Assembly (NCBI GenBank): GCA_002344215.1
Contig: DDSV01000034.1
Location: 1 to 64,000 of the forward strand
Reading direction: 5' to 3'
Length of the DNA: 64,000 nt
Source of the DNA: Akkermansiaceae bacterium UBA2381
Lineage (GTDB): Bacteria; Verrucomicrobiota; Verrucomicrobiia; Verrucomicrobiales; DEV007
Below, in pieces: positions 23,845 to 32,905 of the stretch. A program made the position numbers and the translations under genes. Within the stretch, counting starts at the first letter, position 1. Each line of letters opens with the position of its first letter. The notes beneath the pieces were generated by a model. That model had not been told where the DNA came from. It made no database searches and was given only the letters and a program-made list of their open reading frames with translations.

Positions 23845-25158
23845 CTAGATCAGCTCCCGGATGATGCGTCCCTCGCTGACTGCGATGGGGCGCCCGATCG
23901 GAGTCATGAATTCGTAGTCGGTATCGATCCCGAGGCGGTGAAAGATGGTCGTGTGGATATCCTCCACCGTCACTTTGCCCGCCGGTTCCTTGCTTTCCCC
24001 GGTCGGGTCCGTTTCCCCGATGGCGAGACCGTGGCGAAATCCGCCGCCACCTAACAGGACACTAAACCCGTGCGGCCAGTGGTCGCGGCCCTCGGTGACA
24101 TTCTGCTTCGGGGTGCGGCCGAATTCAGTGGCGACCATCAGGATGGTTTCATCGTAAAGGTCCCGCTCCTTGAGCAGACGGATGAGCGCGGAAAGGGCGG
24201 GGTCGAGGATGGCGAGTTGGGTGGCCTGGCCTTCCTGATTGTTGATGTGGGTATCCCATCCTTTGAGGGTGACCTCGACACATCGGACGCCGACCTCGAC
24301 GAGACGGATCGCGGCGAGGCAGCTGCGACCGAAAGCGGTATCGCCAAAAGGCTTCCGTTCCGACTCCGGGGCGGCGCTGACATCGAAGGCGGCCAATTGA
24401 TCGGACGACATCATTTTGCGGGCTCTTTCAATCGAAGTGCGATGGAGGGTGCGCTCCGATTCGAGGGTGGCGAGGCGACCGCTCGCGAAAGAGCGTTCCA
24501 ACAGGTCGAGCGATTCAAAGCGGCGCTGCTCCCGGTCATCGTCCGTTCTTGATTTCACATCCGGAACCGGCGTCACGGGGTCATAGGCTTGAAACGCATC
24601 AAACTGCGCTCCGAGGTATCCTCCCCGGGCCGGGAACTGGCCGGGTAGGATGGAAATATGGGCCGGTATATCAATGGCCGCCTCGGTTCCCGCGGCTCCG
24701 GGCATCTCATGACAAATGACCGATCCGATGGCGGGATGAACGAGGCCGGGGAAGGGACGGTAGCCGGTCTTCACGTTGTAGGTGGCACGGGAGTGGTCGC
24801 CTTCCTTGCTCGTGACCGCGCGCAGTATGGAAAACTCATTGGCCAGTTCCGCTGTCAGAGGCAGTCCCTCGCCAAACTGAATTCCCTTCACCGAGGTTGG
24901 TATTGCTTTGCCTCCGTAGGCAATCGCGGTTCCGGGATGGGGGTCAAAGGTTTCCAATTGGCTCGCCCCGCCCTCCATCCAGAGAATGATGACCGACTTC
25001 GGTCTTTTGCCCGAGCTTTCCGCACCCCGGGCGAGTTGCCGGGCGAGCGGGGTGAGCCAACTCAGTCCGGCCACGGCGGAGCCCTTTAGGAGGGTTCTTC
25101 GGGTGAGATGATCCGGTCGGCCACAGGGTCCGTAGGGGGAAAAGGAAGAGAAGTTCAT
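23845..25158 (-). CDS. DUF1501 domain protein, Tat-exported
   Basis: 437 residues. A twin-arginine motif TRRTLLKGSAVAGLSW near residue 19-34 marks Tat export. The DUF1501 (sulfatase-like alkaline phosphatase fold) domain shows VIILWMEGGASQLETFDPHPG, EGDHSRATYNVKTGY, CVEVTLKGWDTHINN and TEFGRTPKQN. These proteins are nearly always encoded beside a DUF1549/DUF1553 cytochrome-type protein in Planctomycetota and Verrucomicrobiota; the joint function is unknown. Its ATG overlaps the stop of the upstream DUF1549 gene by 4 bp. Confidence 0.92.
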   Translation of the reverse strand: MNFSSFSPYGPCGRPDHLTRRTLLKGSAVAGLSWLTPLARQLARGAESSGKRPKSVIILWMEGGASQLETFDPHPGTAIAYGGKAIPTSVKGIQFGEGLPLTAELANEFSILRAVTSKEGDHSRATYNVKTGYRPFPGLVHPAIGSVICHEMPGAAGTEAAIDIPAHISILPGQFPARGGYLGAQFDAFQAYDPVTPVPDVKSRTDDDREQRRFESLDLLERSFASGRLATLESERTLHRTSIERARKMMSSDQLAAFDVSAAPESERKPFGDTAFGRSCLAAIRLVEVGVRCVEVTLKGWDTHINNQEGQATQLAILDPALSALIRLLKERDLYDETILMVATEFGRTPKQNVTEGRDHWPHGFSVLLGGGGFRHGLAIGETDPTGESKEPAGKVTVEDIHTTIFHRLGIDTDYEFMTPIGRPIAVSEGRIIRELI

Positions 25159-26789
25159 CGGTTCCAGGAGAATTCGGTGGAGTTGATCAAAGCCCAGTAA
25201 AGATCGGCGAGGGCGAGTTCACGGTTCTTCTTTTTCGTGCCGGACAAGAGGTCGGCGAAATGAGCCTTTTCCTCCTCGTTCGGGTAGCGCGTCAGCACCG
25301 CCAGAAAGGCCGACTCAACCGCGCTACCGTCAGATGGAGCGTAGTCCGCAATGCGGGTGGAACTGTTCATGACCGGGTTCGGATCGGTTCTCTCTTTCAC
25401 CAGGTTTCCATTCATCAGGAGAAGCCGCTGCGGGATCGTTCCTGATTCCTCGGCAAAGGTATCTTCTCCGGGATCACCATATCGTTTCACGAACTGCTGT
25501 GTTTCGCCGAAGCGCCGCAGCTTCTGTAGAATGTGGGTGGTGCTGTCGAGCGCCTGCAGCGATCCGGCCTGGATGATGCTGCCCGCGACCTGCCCGGGTC
25601 GCAGGGGAGTGATCGGAAAGGCGGCCCAGGCGGACTCCTGCTCCGCCGTCACCGGATGATCCGGATCCGCGGACCTGCTCTCTCTCCGAAATGGATCCGA
25701 GGCCGCCATGACCCGGATGAGGTGCTGGAGGTCGTAGTCGTTCTGCGTGAAAATCCCGGCGAGCTCCTCGAGGCCGGCCGGGTAGGGGCCGGTCAGCGGG
25801 ATGTCGTCGACCGGATCGACGAGCGGCCTTCCGAAGAGGATCGCCCAGACCCGATTAACGGTGGCACGGGCGAAGGCCTCGTTGCCGGGGTGGGTCACCC
25901 AGCGGGCCAGTTGCTGACGGCGGGAACCTCCTCCCTGTGCGAATTCATTCGAGAAAGGAACCTGTGGCTCAACCTTGGTAGCTTCGGTATGGCCGAGAAA
26001 TCGGGTCTCGTACTCCTTGTCTTTCTTTTCACGAACTCCCGTGATGGTTGTGTCTGCCTGGGCGAAATAGGCGGCGAGCTGGTGGAAATCTGCCTGCTTC
26101 CAGCGGTCGCCGAACTTGTCATCATGACATTGCACACAGTCGAGACTGATTCCGAGAAAGGCCCGCGAGGTTCGTGCGGCCAGTTTGACTTCGTCGGGAC
26201 CGCCTCCTCCCTGAACGACGGAGACGGTGATGAAGTTGGTTTCGGGGCGGCTCGTCCAAAGCCCTTCCGAGGCGATGAGGTCGTTCACGAGATGATCGTA
26301 GCGACGGTTCATCGCAAGCTGATCCCCCAGCCAGGTGACGAGACGCCGGCGCCGGTAGACAAGGAAGGGGCCCGTTTCCACCCCGACAAAGACGCGGGCG
26401 AATCGCTCCGCCATCTGATCGGCGTAGCGGCGATCGGAAAAGAGATGATCGAGCCAGGCCTGCACCGGATCAGCCCCTTTCGTGAGCCCCTCAAGGCGAC
26501 GGATCTCCTCCAGTGAGGGAGGGGCACCCGTGAGGGACAGGGAGAGTCGGCGAACCAGGGTGTAGGGATCCGCTTCGGGAGTCAGGGAGACACCGGCAGT
26601 CAGGCGGGCTTTCTCAAATGAGGCATTCACCGTCGCCAGATCAGTTGCGATTTGTTCCGATGCCCTCGACGGGGCCAAAGCTTCGACCTGGGGTTTCTCG
26701 AAATAACGCAGAAGGAGGACGACGGCTCCGGCCATTACGACAACCAGACAAAACAGTCGGGGAAGGATTCGGGTGAATAAGGCCTTCAT
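25155..26789 (-). CDS. DUF1549/DUF1553 (PSCyt2-PSD1) protein without an N-terminal cytochrome domain
   Basis: 544 residues. An N-terminal membrane anchor (residues about 11-27, FCLVVVMAGAVVLLL) replaces the PSCyt1 cytochrome domain that many relatives have. DUF1549 shows YTLVRRLSLSLTGAPPSLEEI, a CVQCHDDKFGD (CxxCH) and the usual GISLDCVQCH context. DUF1553 shows LARWVTHPGNEAFARATVNRVW and the C-terminal FLAVLTRYPNEEE. Translationally coupled (ATGA) to the DUF1501 gene. Probably works in the periplasm or at the membrane on an unknown substrate. Confidence 0.9.
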   Translation of the reverse strand: MKALFTRILPRLFCLVVVMAGAVVLLLRYFEKPQVEALAPSRASEQIATDLATVNASFEKARLTAGVSLTPEADPYTLVRRLSLSLTGAPPSLEEIRRLEGLTKGADPVQAWLDHLFSDRRYADQMAERFARVFVGVETGPFLVYRRRRLVTWLGDQLAMNRRYDHLVNDLIASEGLWTSRPETNFITVSVVQGGGGPDEVKLAARTSRAFLGISLDCVQCHDDKFGDRWKQADFHQLAAYFAQADTTITGVREKKDKEYETRFLGHTEATKVEPQVPFSNEFAQGGGSRRQQLARWVTHPGNEAFARATVNRVWAILFGRPLVDPVDDIPLTGPYPAGLEELAGIFTQNDYDLQHLIRVMAASDPFRRESRSADPDHPVTAEQESAWAAFPITPLRPGQVAGSIIQAGSLQALDSTTHILQKLRRFGETQQFVKRYGDPGEDTFAEESGTIPQRLLLMNGNLVKERTDPNPVMNSSTRIADYAPSDGSAVESAFLAVLTRYPNEEEKAHFADLLSGTKKKNRELALADLYWALINSTEFSWNR

Positions 26790-26883
26790 CAGGTCGGGTC
26801 CGTGGTTGAAAAGCAGACAATACCACGTTCACTGGGACGAGACGTAGCCCCATCGTGAGCGGTTACAGAATCACGAAGAAGAA

Positions 26884-27624
26884 ATGGGCAAGGAGCGACT
26901 GGATCAGGTGATGTTTCGCCGCGGACTCTGCGACTCGAGAGAGACGGCGAAGCGCCTTATCCTCGCGGGCGAGGTTCGGGTCGAGGGTCACGAGGGTCTC
27001 CTCAAGCCTGGGCAGAAAGTGGACGACGAGGCTCTCATCGAGGTCAAGAACCGTCCGAAATTTGTGAGCCGGGGCGGTTTTAAGATTGAGAAGGCCCTCG
27101 ATGAGTTCGGGATATCTGTGGACGGCAGGGTTGTCTTCGACGCGGGGGCCTCGACCGGCGGATTTACCGACTGTGTGCTCCAGCGCGGTGCCCTGAAGGT
27201 CTACGCCTATGATGTCGGGACCAATCAGCTCGCCTGGAAACTGCGGAGCGACGAACGGGTCATCTCGCGCGAGGGGGTGAACCTGCGATACCTTCAAGCG
27301 GGCGACATTCCCGAACAGGTGGACCTCGTCGTAATCGATGTCTCTTTTATTTCCCTGACCCTGGTCCTCGGACCGCTCTTCGATGTGCTGAAACCCGATG
27401 GCGACCTCGTCTGCCTGATCAAACCGCAGTTCGAGCTGAAAAAAGAGCAGATTGGAAAAGGCGGTATTGTCAGGGATGCCGCCCTGCATGAGGAGGCGGT
27501 TGAGAGGATACGCTCCCACGTCGCCGGAACCCTCGGAAAAAGCTGGCATGGTGTGACGCAGTCGCCTATCAGTGGGACCGACGGCAATATCGAATTTCTC
27601 GCATGGCTGAAACACCACGAATAG
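26884..27624 (+). CDS. tlyA: TlyA family rRNA 2'-O-methyltransferase (S4-FtsJ)
   Basis: 246 residues. An N-terminal S4 RNA-binding domain (RLDQVMFRRGLCDSRETAKRLILAGEVRV) is joined to an FtsJ-type methyltransferase domain with the SAM motif FDAGASTGGFTDCVLQRGA and KPQFE. Homologs methylate ribose of 16S and 23S rRNA cytidines; several were first named hemolysins. It overlaps the NAD kinase gene by 22 bp, forming an operon. Confidence 0.93.
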   Translation: MGKERLDQVMFRRGLCDSRETAKRLILAGEVRVEGHEGLLKPGQKVDDEALIEVKNRPKFVSRGGFKIEKALDEFGISVDGRVVFDAGASTGGFTDCVLQRGALKVYAYDVGTNQLAWKLRSDERVISREGVNLRYLQAGDIPEQVDLVVIDVSFISLTLVLGPLFDVLKPDGDLVCLIKPQFELKKEQIGKGGIVRDAALHEEAVERIRSHVAGTLGKSWHGVTQSPISGTDGNIEFLAWLKHHE

Positions 27625-28481
27625 GGGTCATCGCAAACCCCGAGAAACCGGGAGCGGGTGAGCTCCTCCTCGATCTCGTGGCGCGCTTTCGTGAAGAGGG
27701 CGTTTCTGTGTTGCTTGAGGAGAGGACCGCGGCGCTGGCGAATCTCTCCGGCGGGATTTCGCTCGATGCGCTCAGTGAGAAGATTGACCTGCTTGTTGTC
27801 CTCGGGGGCGACGGGACCATCCTCTGGGTGCTCCGGCAGATGAAGGAGCGCATCGTGCCCATCGCCGCGATCAACACCGGCACCCTCGGGTTTCTCACCT
27901 GCGCCACGGCGGAGGAGAGCGGGCAGCTCGTGAAGGCCTTGACCTCCGGAAACTTCAGCACGTCCGAAAGGCTGGTCATCGCCGGCGATCTTGAGCGCAA
28001 GGGGAGTATCGAATCCTCCTTTGTCGCGCTCAATGAGGTGACGCTTTGCCGCGCCGTGGCCTCCCGGGTGATCCATGTCGAGGCCTGTATCAATGACAAA
28101 CTCGCGAACCGCTACACCGGAGACGGACTCATTCTCTCGACCCCGACCGGTTCGACGGCCTACTCGCTTTCCGCAGGCGGTCCGCTCGTGCAACCCGATG
28201 CCGAGGTTTTTGTGGTGACTCCGATCTGCCCTCACTCGCTGGCGAACCGTCCCCTTGTCGTGGGTGCCTCAAACCGCATCATTTTTGAAGCCCCGAAGCA
28301 AAGGGATGATCTGACCCTGCTCGTCGACGGCCAACTCGTTGCCGTGATTAAGGAAACCGCGAGGATACACCTGCGCCGGGCGGAATTCAGTCTGCCTCTC
28401 GTGTCGATGACCAATCAGGACTTCTACGACGTCCTCCATCAGAAAATGGGCTGGACCGGCACGGCGATCTGCGGGGAATAG
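27603..28481 (+). CDS. nadK: NAD kinase
   Basis: 292-residue ATP-NAD kinase that makes NADP. Signature GGDGT (LLVVLGGDGTILW), NTGTLGFLT, the catalytic NEVTLCR region, and the glycine-rich TGDGLILSTPTGSTAYSLSAGGP. It starts inside the 3' end of tlyA (22-bp overlap). TlyA-NadK adjacency is common in bacteria. Confidence 0.95.
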   Translation: MAETPRIGVIANPEKPGAGELLLDLVARFREEGVSVLLEERTAALANLSGGISLDALSEKIDLLVVLGGDGTILWVLRQMKERIVPIAAINTGTLGFLTCATAEESGQLVKALTSGNFSTSERLVIAGDLERKGSIESSFVALNEVTLCRAVASRVIHVEACINDKLANRYTGDGLILSTPTGSTAYSLSAGGPLVQPDAEVFVVTPICPHSLANRPLVVGASNRIIFEAPKQRDDLTLLVDGQLVAVIKETARIHLRRAEFSLPLVSMTNQDFYDVLHQKMGWTGTAICGE

Positions 28482-28517
28482 GCAGTCACTATTGATCAAC
28501 ACGGTCAATCCCTCGAC

Positions 28518-28733
28518 CTAACCCTCTTTCCTGAGCGCCTCGCCCGCGACCAGGACCGGGAAGCCCTCCCGGATTGGATAGGCATGGGAGCCATCCAGGG
28601 TGATGAGTGCGCCTTCAAAGGGTTCCGCTGCGGTCCAGCCGATTAATTCCTCCTTTGTTGCCAGGTGAAGGGCCTGGCCGGTCACCGGGCAGACTAACAG
28701 AGCCAGAATTTCAGGTGAGACGGAGAGGTACAT
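28518..28733 (-). CDS. Trm112 family protein
   Basis: 71-residue small protein starting MYLSVSPEILALLVCPVTG, the Trm112 N-terminal pattern with one Cys of the zinc-ribbon type, and HAYPIREGFPVLVAGEA at the C terminus. In eukaryotes Trm112 activates methyltransferases; bacterial homologs (YcaR) have unclear roles. Its ATG overlaps the MoeB-like stop as TGATG, so it is coupled to that gene. Confidence 0.88.
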   Translation of the reverse strand: MYLSVSPEILALLVCPVTGQALHLATKEELIGWTAAEPFEGALITLDGSHAYPIREGFPVLVAGEALRKEG

Positions 28734-29899
28734 CAGTAAAGCGGAACGGTGGGATCGATCTCCTGTGACCAGGCGTTGATGCCGCCCTGAACGTGGCGGG
28801 CGTCCTTGAAGCCCGCATCGAGAAGGAGGCGCAGTGCTTTGGCGCTGCGTCCGCCCGCCTTGCAGTGAATGATGGTTTCCGCCCCGGGATCAAGTTCGCC
28901 GAGCCGGTCCGGCAGTTCGCCGAGAGGAATCACGGTAGACCCGGGAAGACGGGCGATCTCGATCTCGAAGGGCTCGCGAACATCGAGGAGAACGAAGGGC
29001 TTGCCTTGCTCCATTCTGGCCTTGAGTTGATGCACATCGATCTCGGGCAGGGCGGGGGACGGGTTCATTTCGCAGGCAAACGTGATCTCGTGGAGGGCGG
29101 TGATGGTGGGCGATTCGCCGCAGACGGCGCATTGGGGATCGCGACGCAGTTTGATCTCGCGAAAGCGAAAAGCAAGGGCGTCGAAGTGGACGAGACGACC
29201 GATCAGTGGCTCACCGATGCCGAGGATGAGTTTGATGGCCTCATTTGCCTGAAGTGCCCCGATGATCCCGGGGAGCACGCCGAGGACTCCACCCTCGGCA
29301 CAACTCGGAACCTGTCCGGGTTCGGGAGGGGTGGGAAAGAGGCAGCGATAACAGGGGCCACCGAGGTGGGGGGCAAACACCGAGACCTGGCCTTCGAAGC
29401 GGAAGATCGACCCGTAGACATTGGGTTTCCGGGTGAGCACGGCAAGATCGTTCGAGAGGTAGCGTGTTTGAAAATTGTCGGTTCCGTCGATGATCACATC
29501 ATAAGGAGCGGCAATTTCCTCCGCATTTTCGGCGGAAAGGCGGGTTTCAAAGCGGTTGAGCTTTACTTCGGGATTGATTGCGGTGAGCCGTTCGATCGCG
29601 GAGTCGACCTTGAGTTTTCCCACGTCGGCCGTGTCATGGAGGAGTTGGCGCTGGAGGTTCGAATAATCGACCCGGTCAAAATCAACGATGCCGATTTCAC
29701 CGATCCCGGCGGCGGCGAGATACATGGTCACGGGTGATCCGAGGCCCCCGGCCCCGATACAGAGGACCCGGGACGCTTTCAAACGGCGCTGGCCCCCGAC
29801 CCCGACATCGGGAATTGAGAGGTGCCGGGCGTAGCGCTGCCGCTCGAGGGCGGAGAGTTCCATCCCGTCATAACGCAGGCCTGAGATCAGTGAATCCAT
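28733..29899 (-). CDS. moeB: MoeB/ThiF-type adenylyltransferase fused to a rhodanese domain
   Basis: 388 residues. The E1-like domain shows RYARHLSIPDVGVGGQ, the nucleotide loop CIGAGGLGSPV, and DGTDNFQTRYL, with catalytic Cys in CYRCLFP. The second zinc CxxC is CAVCGE. From about residue 290 there is a rhodanese domain with LLDVREPFEIEIARLPGS and active-site Cys in HCKAGGRS. This MOCS3/MoeBR-like architecture can adenylate and sulfurate MoaD and ThiS-type carriers. It could serve ThiS of the 20.5-kb locus since no separate thiF is visible (inference). Confidence 0.9.
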   Translation of the reverse strand: MDSLISGLRYDGMELSALERQRYARHLSIPDVGVGGQRRLKASRVLCIGAGGLGSPVTMYLAAAGIGEIGIVDFDRVDYSNLQRQLLHDTADVGKLKVDSAIERLTAINPEVKLNRFETRLSAENAEEIAAPYDVIIDGTDNFQTRYLSNDLAVLTRKPNVYGSIFRFEGQVSVFAPHLGGPCYRCLFPTPPEPGQVPSCAEGGVLGVLPGIIGALQANEAIKLILGIGEPLIGRLVHFDALAFRFREIKLRRDPQCAVCGESPTITALHEITFACEMNPSPALPEIDVHQLKARMEQGKPFVLLDVREPFEIEIARLPGSTVIPLGELPDRLGELDPGAETIIHCKAGGRSAKALRLLLDAGFKDARHVQGGINAWSQEIDPTVPLY

Positions 29900-30031
29900 T
29901 CTGAAGAGGAGGAGGATGAGAAATTTAGACAGACAAATACGGATGCATCGCTCTACTTAGCAAATGACAAACCGACAAATGCTTCTTGTGGAGCGTAACT
30001 CTGTTGGTCTACAACAACCTGATACCTGCAA

Positions 30032-31537
30032 ATGAAACAACCCTCCTTTTCCCTTTTTCCTACCCTGGCGCTCTCCGGGCTCCTCGTCATGGGGCTCAAC
30101 TCCGTCCGCGCGGACGAGATGAAATTCGCCGACCTGCAAAAGAAGCTCATGGTCGACAAGACGCCCGTCACCCCTGAGGGCGGCGTGGTCACGAGTTATG
30201 CCCCCGCCCTCAAAAAGGCGATGCCGGCGATCGTGACTATCTTCGCGTCGAAAAAAATCACCCAGACCCGCAACACCCAGCAGGAGGAACTTTTCCGCCG
30301 GATGTTCCCCGATGTTCCCGAGAACTTTTTTGAAGAGCAGGGCAGAGGAGCTGAGCGGAAAGAGGAAGGCCTCGGCTCGGGCACGATCATTTCTCCGGAC
30401 GGTTACATCCTGACCAACAACCACGTGGTCGGGGACGCCGACGAGATCAAGGTCTCACTTAATTCCGATAGAAAGGAATACAAGGCCGAGTTGATCGGGG
30501 CTGACCCGCAGACGGATGTGGCCCTGATTAAGATCGATGCCAAGGATCTCCCTTCCATCACGATCGGGGACAGCTCGACTCTCCAGGTCGGTGACATCGC
30601 CATGGCGGTGGGAAATCCGCTGGGTCTCAAGCAGACCGCGACCCTGGGAATTATCAGCGCGGTGGGACGGAGCGACCTGAACATCGTAGAGAACGGCTAC
30701 GAGAATTTCATCCAGACCGACGCGGCCATCAACCGGGGTAATTCCGGCGGAGCCCTCGTCGATGCAAATGGACGCCTCATCGGCATTCCCACGGCGATTC
30801 AGTCGGGCCTTTCCGGCGGAAACATCGGGATCGGATTCGCGATTCCCTCGAACATGGCGCTGAACATTGTGGAGCGTCTCCTTGATGGCGGCGGTGTCGT
30901 CAAACGCGGTTTCCTCGGAGTCTTTCTCCGCGAAATCGATCCCAACATGGCAAAAGCCCTTGGACGTGAGGACAGCAACGGCGTTCTCGTCGCCGAGGTG
31001 GGTGACAAAACCCCGGCGGAAGCGGCCGGCATGAAACCCGGTGACCTCATCATCGGCTACAACGGCAAGCCGGTTGAGAGCATGCAGCAACTGCGCCTCG
31101 ACATCAGCAACACCGCACCGGGAACGGATGCCGAATTCCAGGTGGTCCGCCGCGGCGAGGAAACCAAGCTCAAAGTGAAGCTGGGCGACCTCGACGACAA
31201 TGAACTGGCCGCCACCTCGACTTCGAAGAGCCCCGGAGTGGCCAAGGAGGAAGATCTGATCGAGGGCGTTATCGTCGCCGATCTCGATGAGGAAACCCGC
31301 ACCAGCCTCCAGCTCGATGAAACCGTGCAGGGCATCGTCGTGAAGAGTGTCAAAGACAACGTGCCTGCCGCCGAGGCGGGGCTTCGTCCCGGAATGGTAA
31401 TCACCCAGGTCGACCAGACCGACGTGAATACTGCGGCGGAAGCTCACGCCATCGTCGAGAAGTTTGAGGCGGATGTTCTCCTGCTTCAAGTCTATGCGGC
31501 CGGTCGCCGGGACATCCTCGCGGTGCCTTTGAAATAA
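30032..31537 (+). CDS. DegP/HtrA-type periplasmic serine protease
   Basis: 501-residue protease/chaperone. Signal about 1-27 (GLNSVRADE). Catalytic triad His131 (LTNNHVV), Asp162 (TDVALIKI), Ser238 (RGNSGGALV). PDZ1 covers about 285-370 (GFLGVFLREIDPNMAKAL), PDZ2 about 400-500 (GIVVKSVKDNVPAAEAGLRPG). A Gln/Arg-rich LA-like loop lies near 78-112. Its substrate would be misfolded envelope protein. It has its own promoter region, divergent from moeB. Confidence 0.93.
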   Translation: MKQPSFSLFPTLALSGLLVMGLNSVRADEMKFADLQKKLMVDKTPVTPEGGVVTSYAPALKKAMPAIVTIFASKKITQTRNTQQEELFRRMFPDVPENFFEEQGRGAERKEEGLGSGTIISPDGYILTNNHVVGDADEIKVSLNSDRKEYKAELIGADPQTDVALIKIDAKDLPSITIGDSSTLQVGDIAMAVGNPLGLKQTATLGIISAVGRSDLNIVENGYENFIQTDAAINRGNSGGALVDANGRLIGIPTAIQSGLSGGNIGIGFAIPSNMALNIVERLLDGGGVVKRGFLGVFLREIDPNMAKALGREDSNGVLVAEVGDKTPAEAAGMKPGDLIIGYNGKPVESMQQLRLDISNTAPGTDAEFQVVRRGEETKLKVKLGDLDDNELAATSTSKSPGVAKEEDLIEGVIVADLDEETRTSLQLDETVQGIVVKSVKDNVPAAEAGLRPGMVITQVDQTDVNTAAEAHAIVEKFEADVLLLQVYAAGRRDILAVPLK

Positions 31538-31558
31538 TCACAGCAACCGGATCGAGCC

Positions 31559-32002
31559 GTGAGTGGTGAGGGTAACCTTCCTGGAATCACCCGGCTCGAT
31601 CAGCCGGAGGTCAGCACTCACGGCTGGCAGGTCAGACTGCAGCGAAAAGGCGTCCGTTTCGGGCGCTTTTTTTCGGACTCGGCCTGGGGTGGCCGGGAGG
31701 CGGCGTTGGAACGGGCGATTCAGTTCCGCGACAAGCTCATTGCCCGTCTCGAGCGTCAGGGAGCTGACCAGCTGGCCTCTCCGGGCTCCCACAAGCTGCC
31801 CGCCTCAAGGAACCAGTCCGGAGCCGTCGGTGTGGCCCGGATCGTCCAGAGGAGCGCCAAGGGCGTTGAGTATCTTTTCTGGCAGGCCAGCTGGACGACA
31901 CCGGAGGGTAAGCGGGTCACCGTCCGTTATTCGGTGCTTCGTTATGGGGAGCAAGAGGCGCTCTTTCTCGCGTGCGAAGCGCGGCGCAACGCGACCAGTT
32001 GA
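31559..32002 (+). CDS. Protein with two AP2-like DNA-binding domains
   Basis: 147 residues, GTG start at 31559, 21 bp after htrA. Two similar modules are visible, about residues 8-65 (GITRL...HGWQVRLQRKGVRFGRFF...ALERAIQFRD) and 85-143 (GVARI...FWQASWTTPEGKRVTVRYSVLRYGEQEALFLACEAR). Both follow the AP2/ERF three-strand plus helix pattern. In bacteria AP2 domains are usually attached to homing endonucleases; here they stand alone, without nuclease or integrase. It may be a regulator of htrA or a domesticated DNA-binding fragment. Fold assignment by eye only. Confidence 0.6.
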   Translation: MSGEGNLPGITRLDQPEVSTHGWQVRLQRKGVRFGRFFSDSAWGGREAALERAIQFRDKLIARLERQGADQLASPGSHKLPASRNQSGAVGVARIVQRSAKGVEYLFWQASWTTPEGKRVTVRYSVLRYGEQEALFLACEARRNATS

Positions 32003-32095
32003 CGCTCCGACCAATCTTTTGTTCCTCCGCACGGAGAGGCCTCCACGCTCAAAGCGGGGAGGTCGCAGCAGCTGGCGGGTATTGGTTAAGATCCC
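32003..32095 (+). terminator. Stem-loop after AP2-like gene
   Basis: CCTCCaCGCT-caa-AGCGgGGAGG at about 32040-32062 forms a 9-10 bp stem with one mismatch, between convergent genes. It lacks a T-run. Possible transcript end for the htrA-AP2 unit. Confidence 0.4.
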
Positions 32096-32866
32096 TCACC
32101 GATTTTCCACGACGATTTCAATCCGGTCGAGAGGAACGGAGGATTCGACTTCACCGACGATGCGGGAGGGGGCGGAGTCGGAGACCTGCTCCGGATCCAT
32201 CACTGTGAAAGCCGTCTGCGGCAGCCCGCCAAAAGTTTTCATCCACTCAACGAGACTGACTGAGCGCTGCCAGGCGAGTTTCTCGATCTGAAGGTCGGGC
32301 GTAAAATGGTAAGTGACGGCAATGCCCTTGCGGTCAGAAAGGCGGATGAATTCGGCGAGGAGTTGGAGTTGCCGCGTCGCCACGGTTGTGATTAATGCTG
32401 AGTCCTTTTCGTAGAGATTCTGGGTGGAGAATGCAATTTTTGCACCCGTACTCGATTCGGCGATGCCCAGCTCCCGAACCAACTCTGCCTTACGCTTTGC
32501 AGTGGCGACATCCATTGCAGGAACGGCCGAAGTGACGGCGCCTGCTTCGGCGGAAACTGATGCATCCGGTGATTTGACGGGGACAAGCACGGTAGCGCGA
32601 GACTTAGCGTCAGGTTGAATCACCGCGGTCTCCGGGGTTTCGGGTTCGACGGGAATCTGCGCCTCCTTGCTGAAGGGTATGGGCACTCCTCCGGGCACCA
32701 CAGGTTCAGGCCTGCCATCCTGATCGGACCTCTGGATCGGGCCGGGACCGCCCTCAATGACCACTTGAGCATACACCCCGGGGAGACTGATGATCAGTCC
32801 CGCGGCAGCAAGCATAGCGAGTTGGAATGGGGCGCAGATCGAGGTAGTGAGAGTTCGTGTCTTCAT
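32096..32866 (-). CDS. Exported protein with degenerate OmpA-like C terminus
   Basis: 256 residues. Signal peptide about 1-33 (GLIISLPGVYAQ). A Pro-rich low-complexity region to about 110 is followed by a C-terminal domain (LLAEFIRLSDRKGIAVTYHFTPDLQIEKLAWQRSVSLVEWMKTFG) that recalls the OmpA peptidoglycan-binding domain but lacks the NxxLSxxRA core seen in the upstream protein. It starts 39 bp after the OmpA family gene and probably belongs to its operon and sigma-54 promoter. Likely a diverged partner. Confidence 0.55.
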   Translation of the reverse strand: MKTRTLTTSICAPFQLAMLAAAGLIISLPGVYAQVVIEGGPGPIQRSDQDGRPEPVVPGGVPIPFSKEAQIPVEPETPETAVIQPDAKSRATVLVPVKSPDASVSAEAGAVTSAVPAMDVATAKRKAELVRELGIAESSTGAKIAFSTQNLYEKDSALITTVATRQLQLLAEFIRLSDRKGIAVTYHFTPDLQIEKLAWQRSVSLVEWMKTFGGLPQTAFTVMDPEQVSDSAPSRIVGEVESSVPLDRIEIVVENR

Positions 32867-32905
32867 AGGTTGGTTAGTGGGTTGATAGCGTTCTTCGGGG
32901 GTGGT

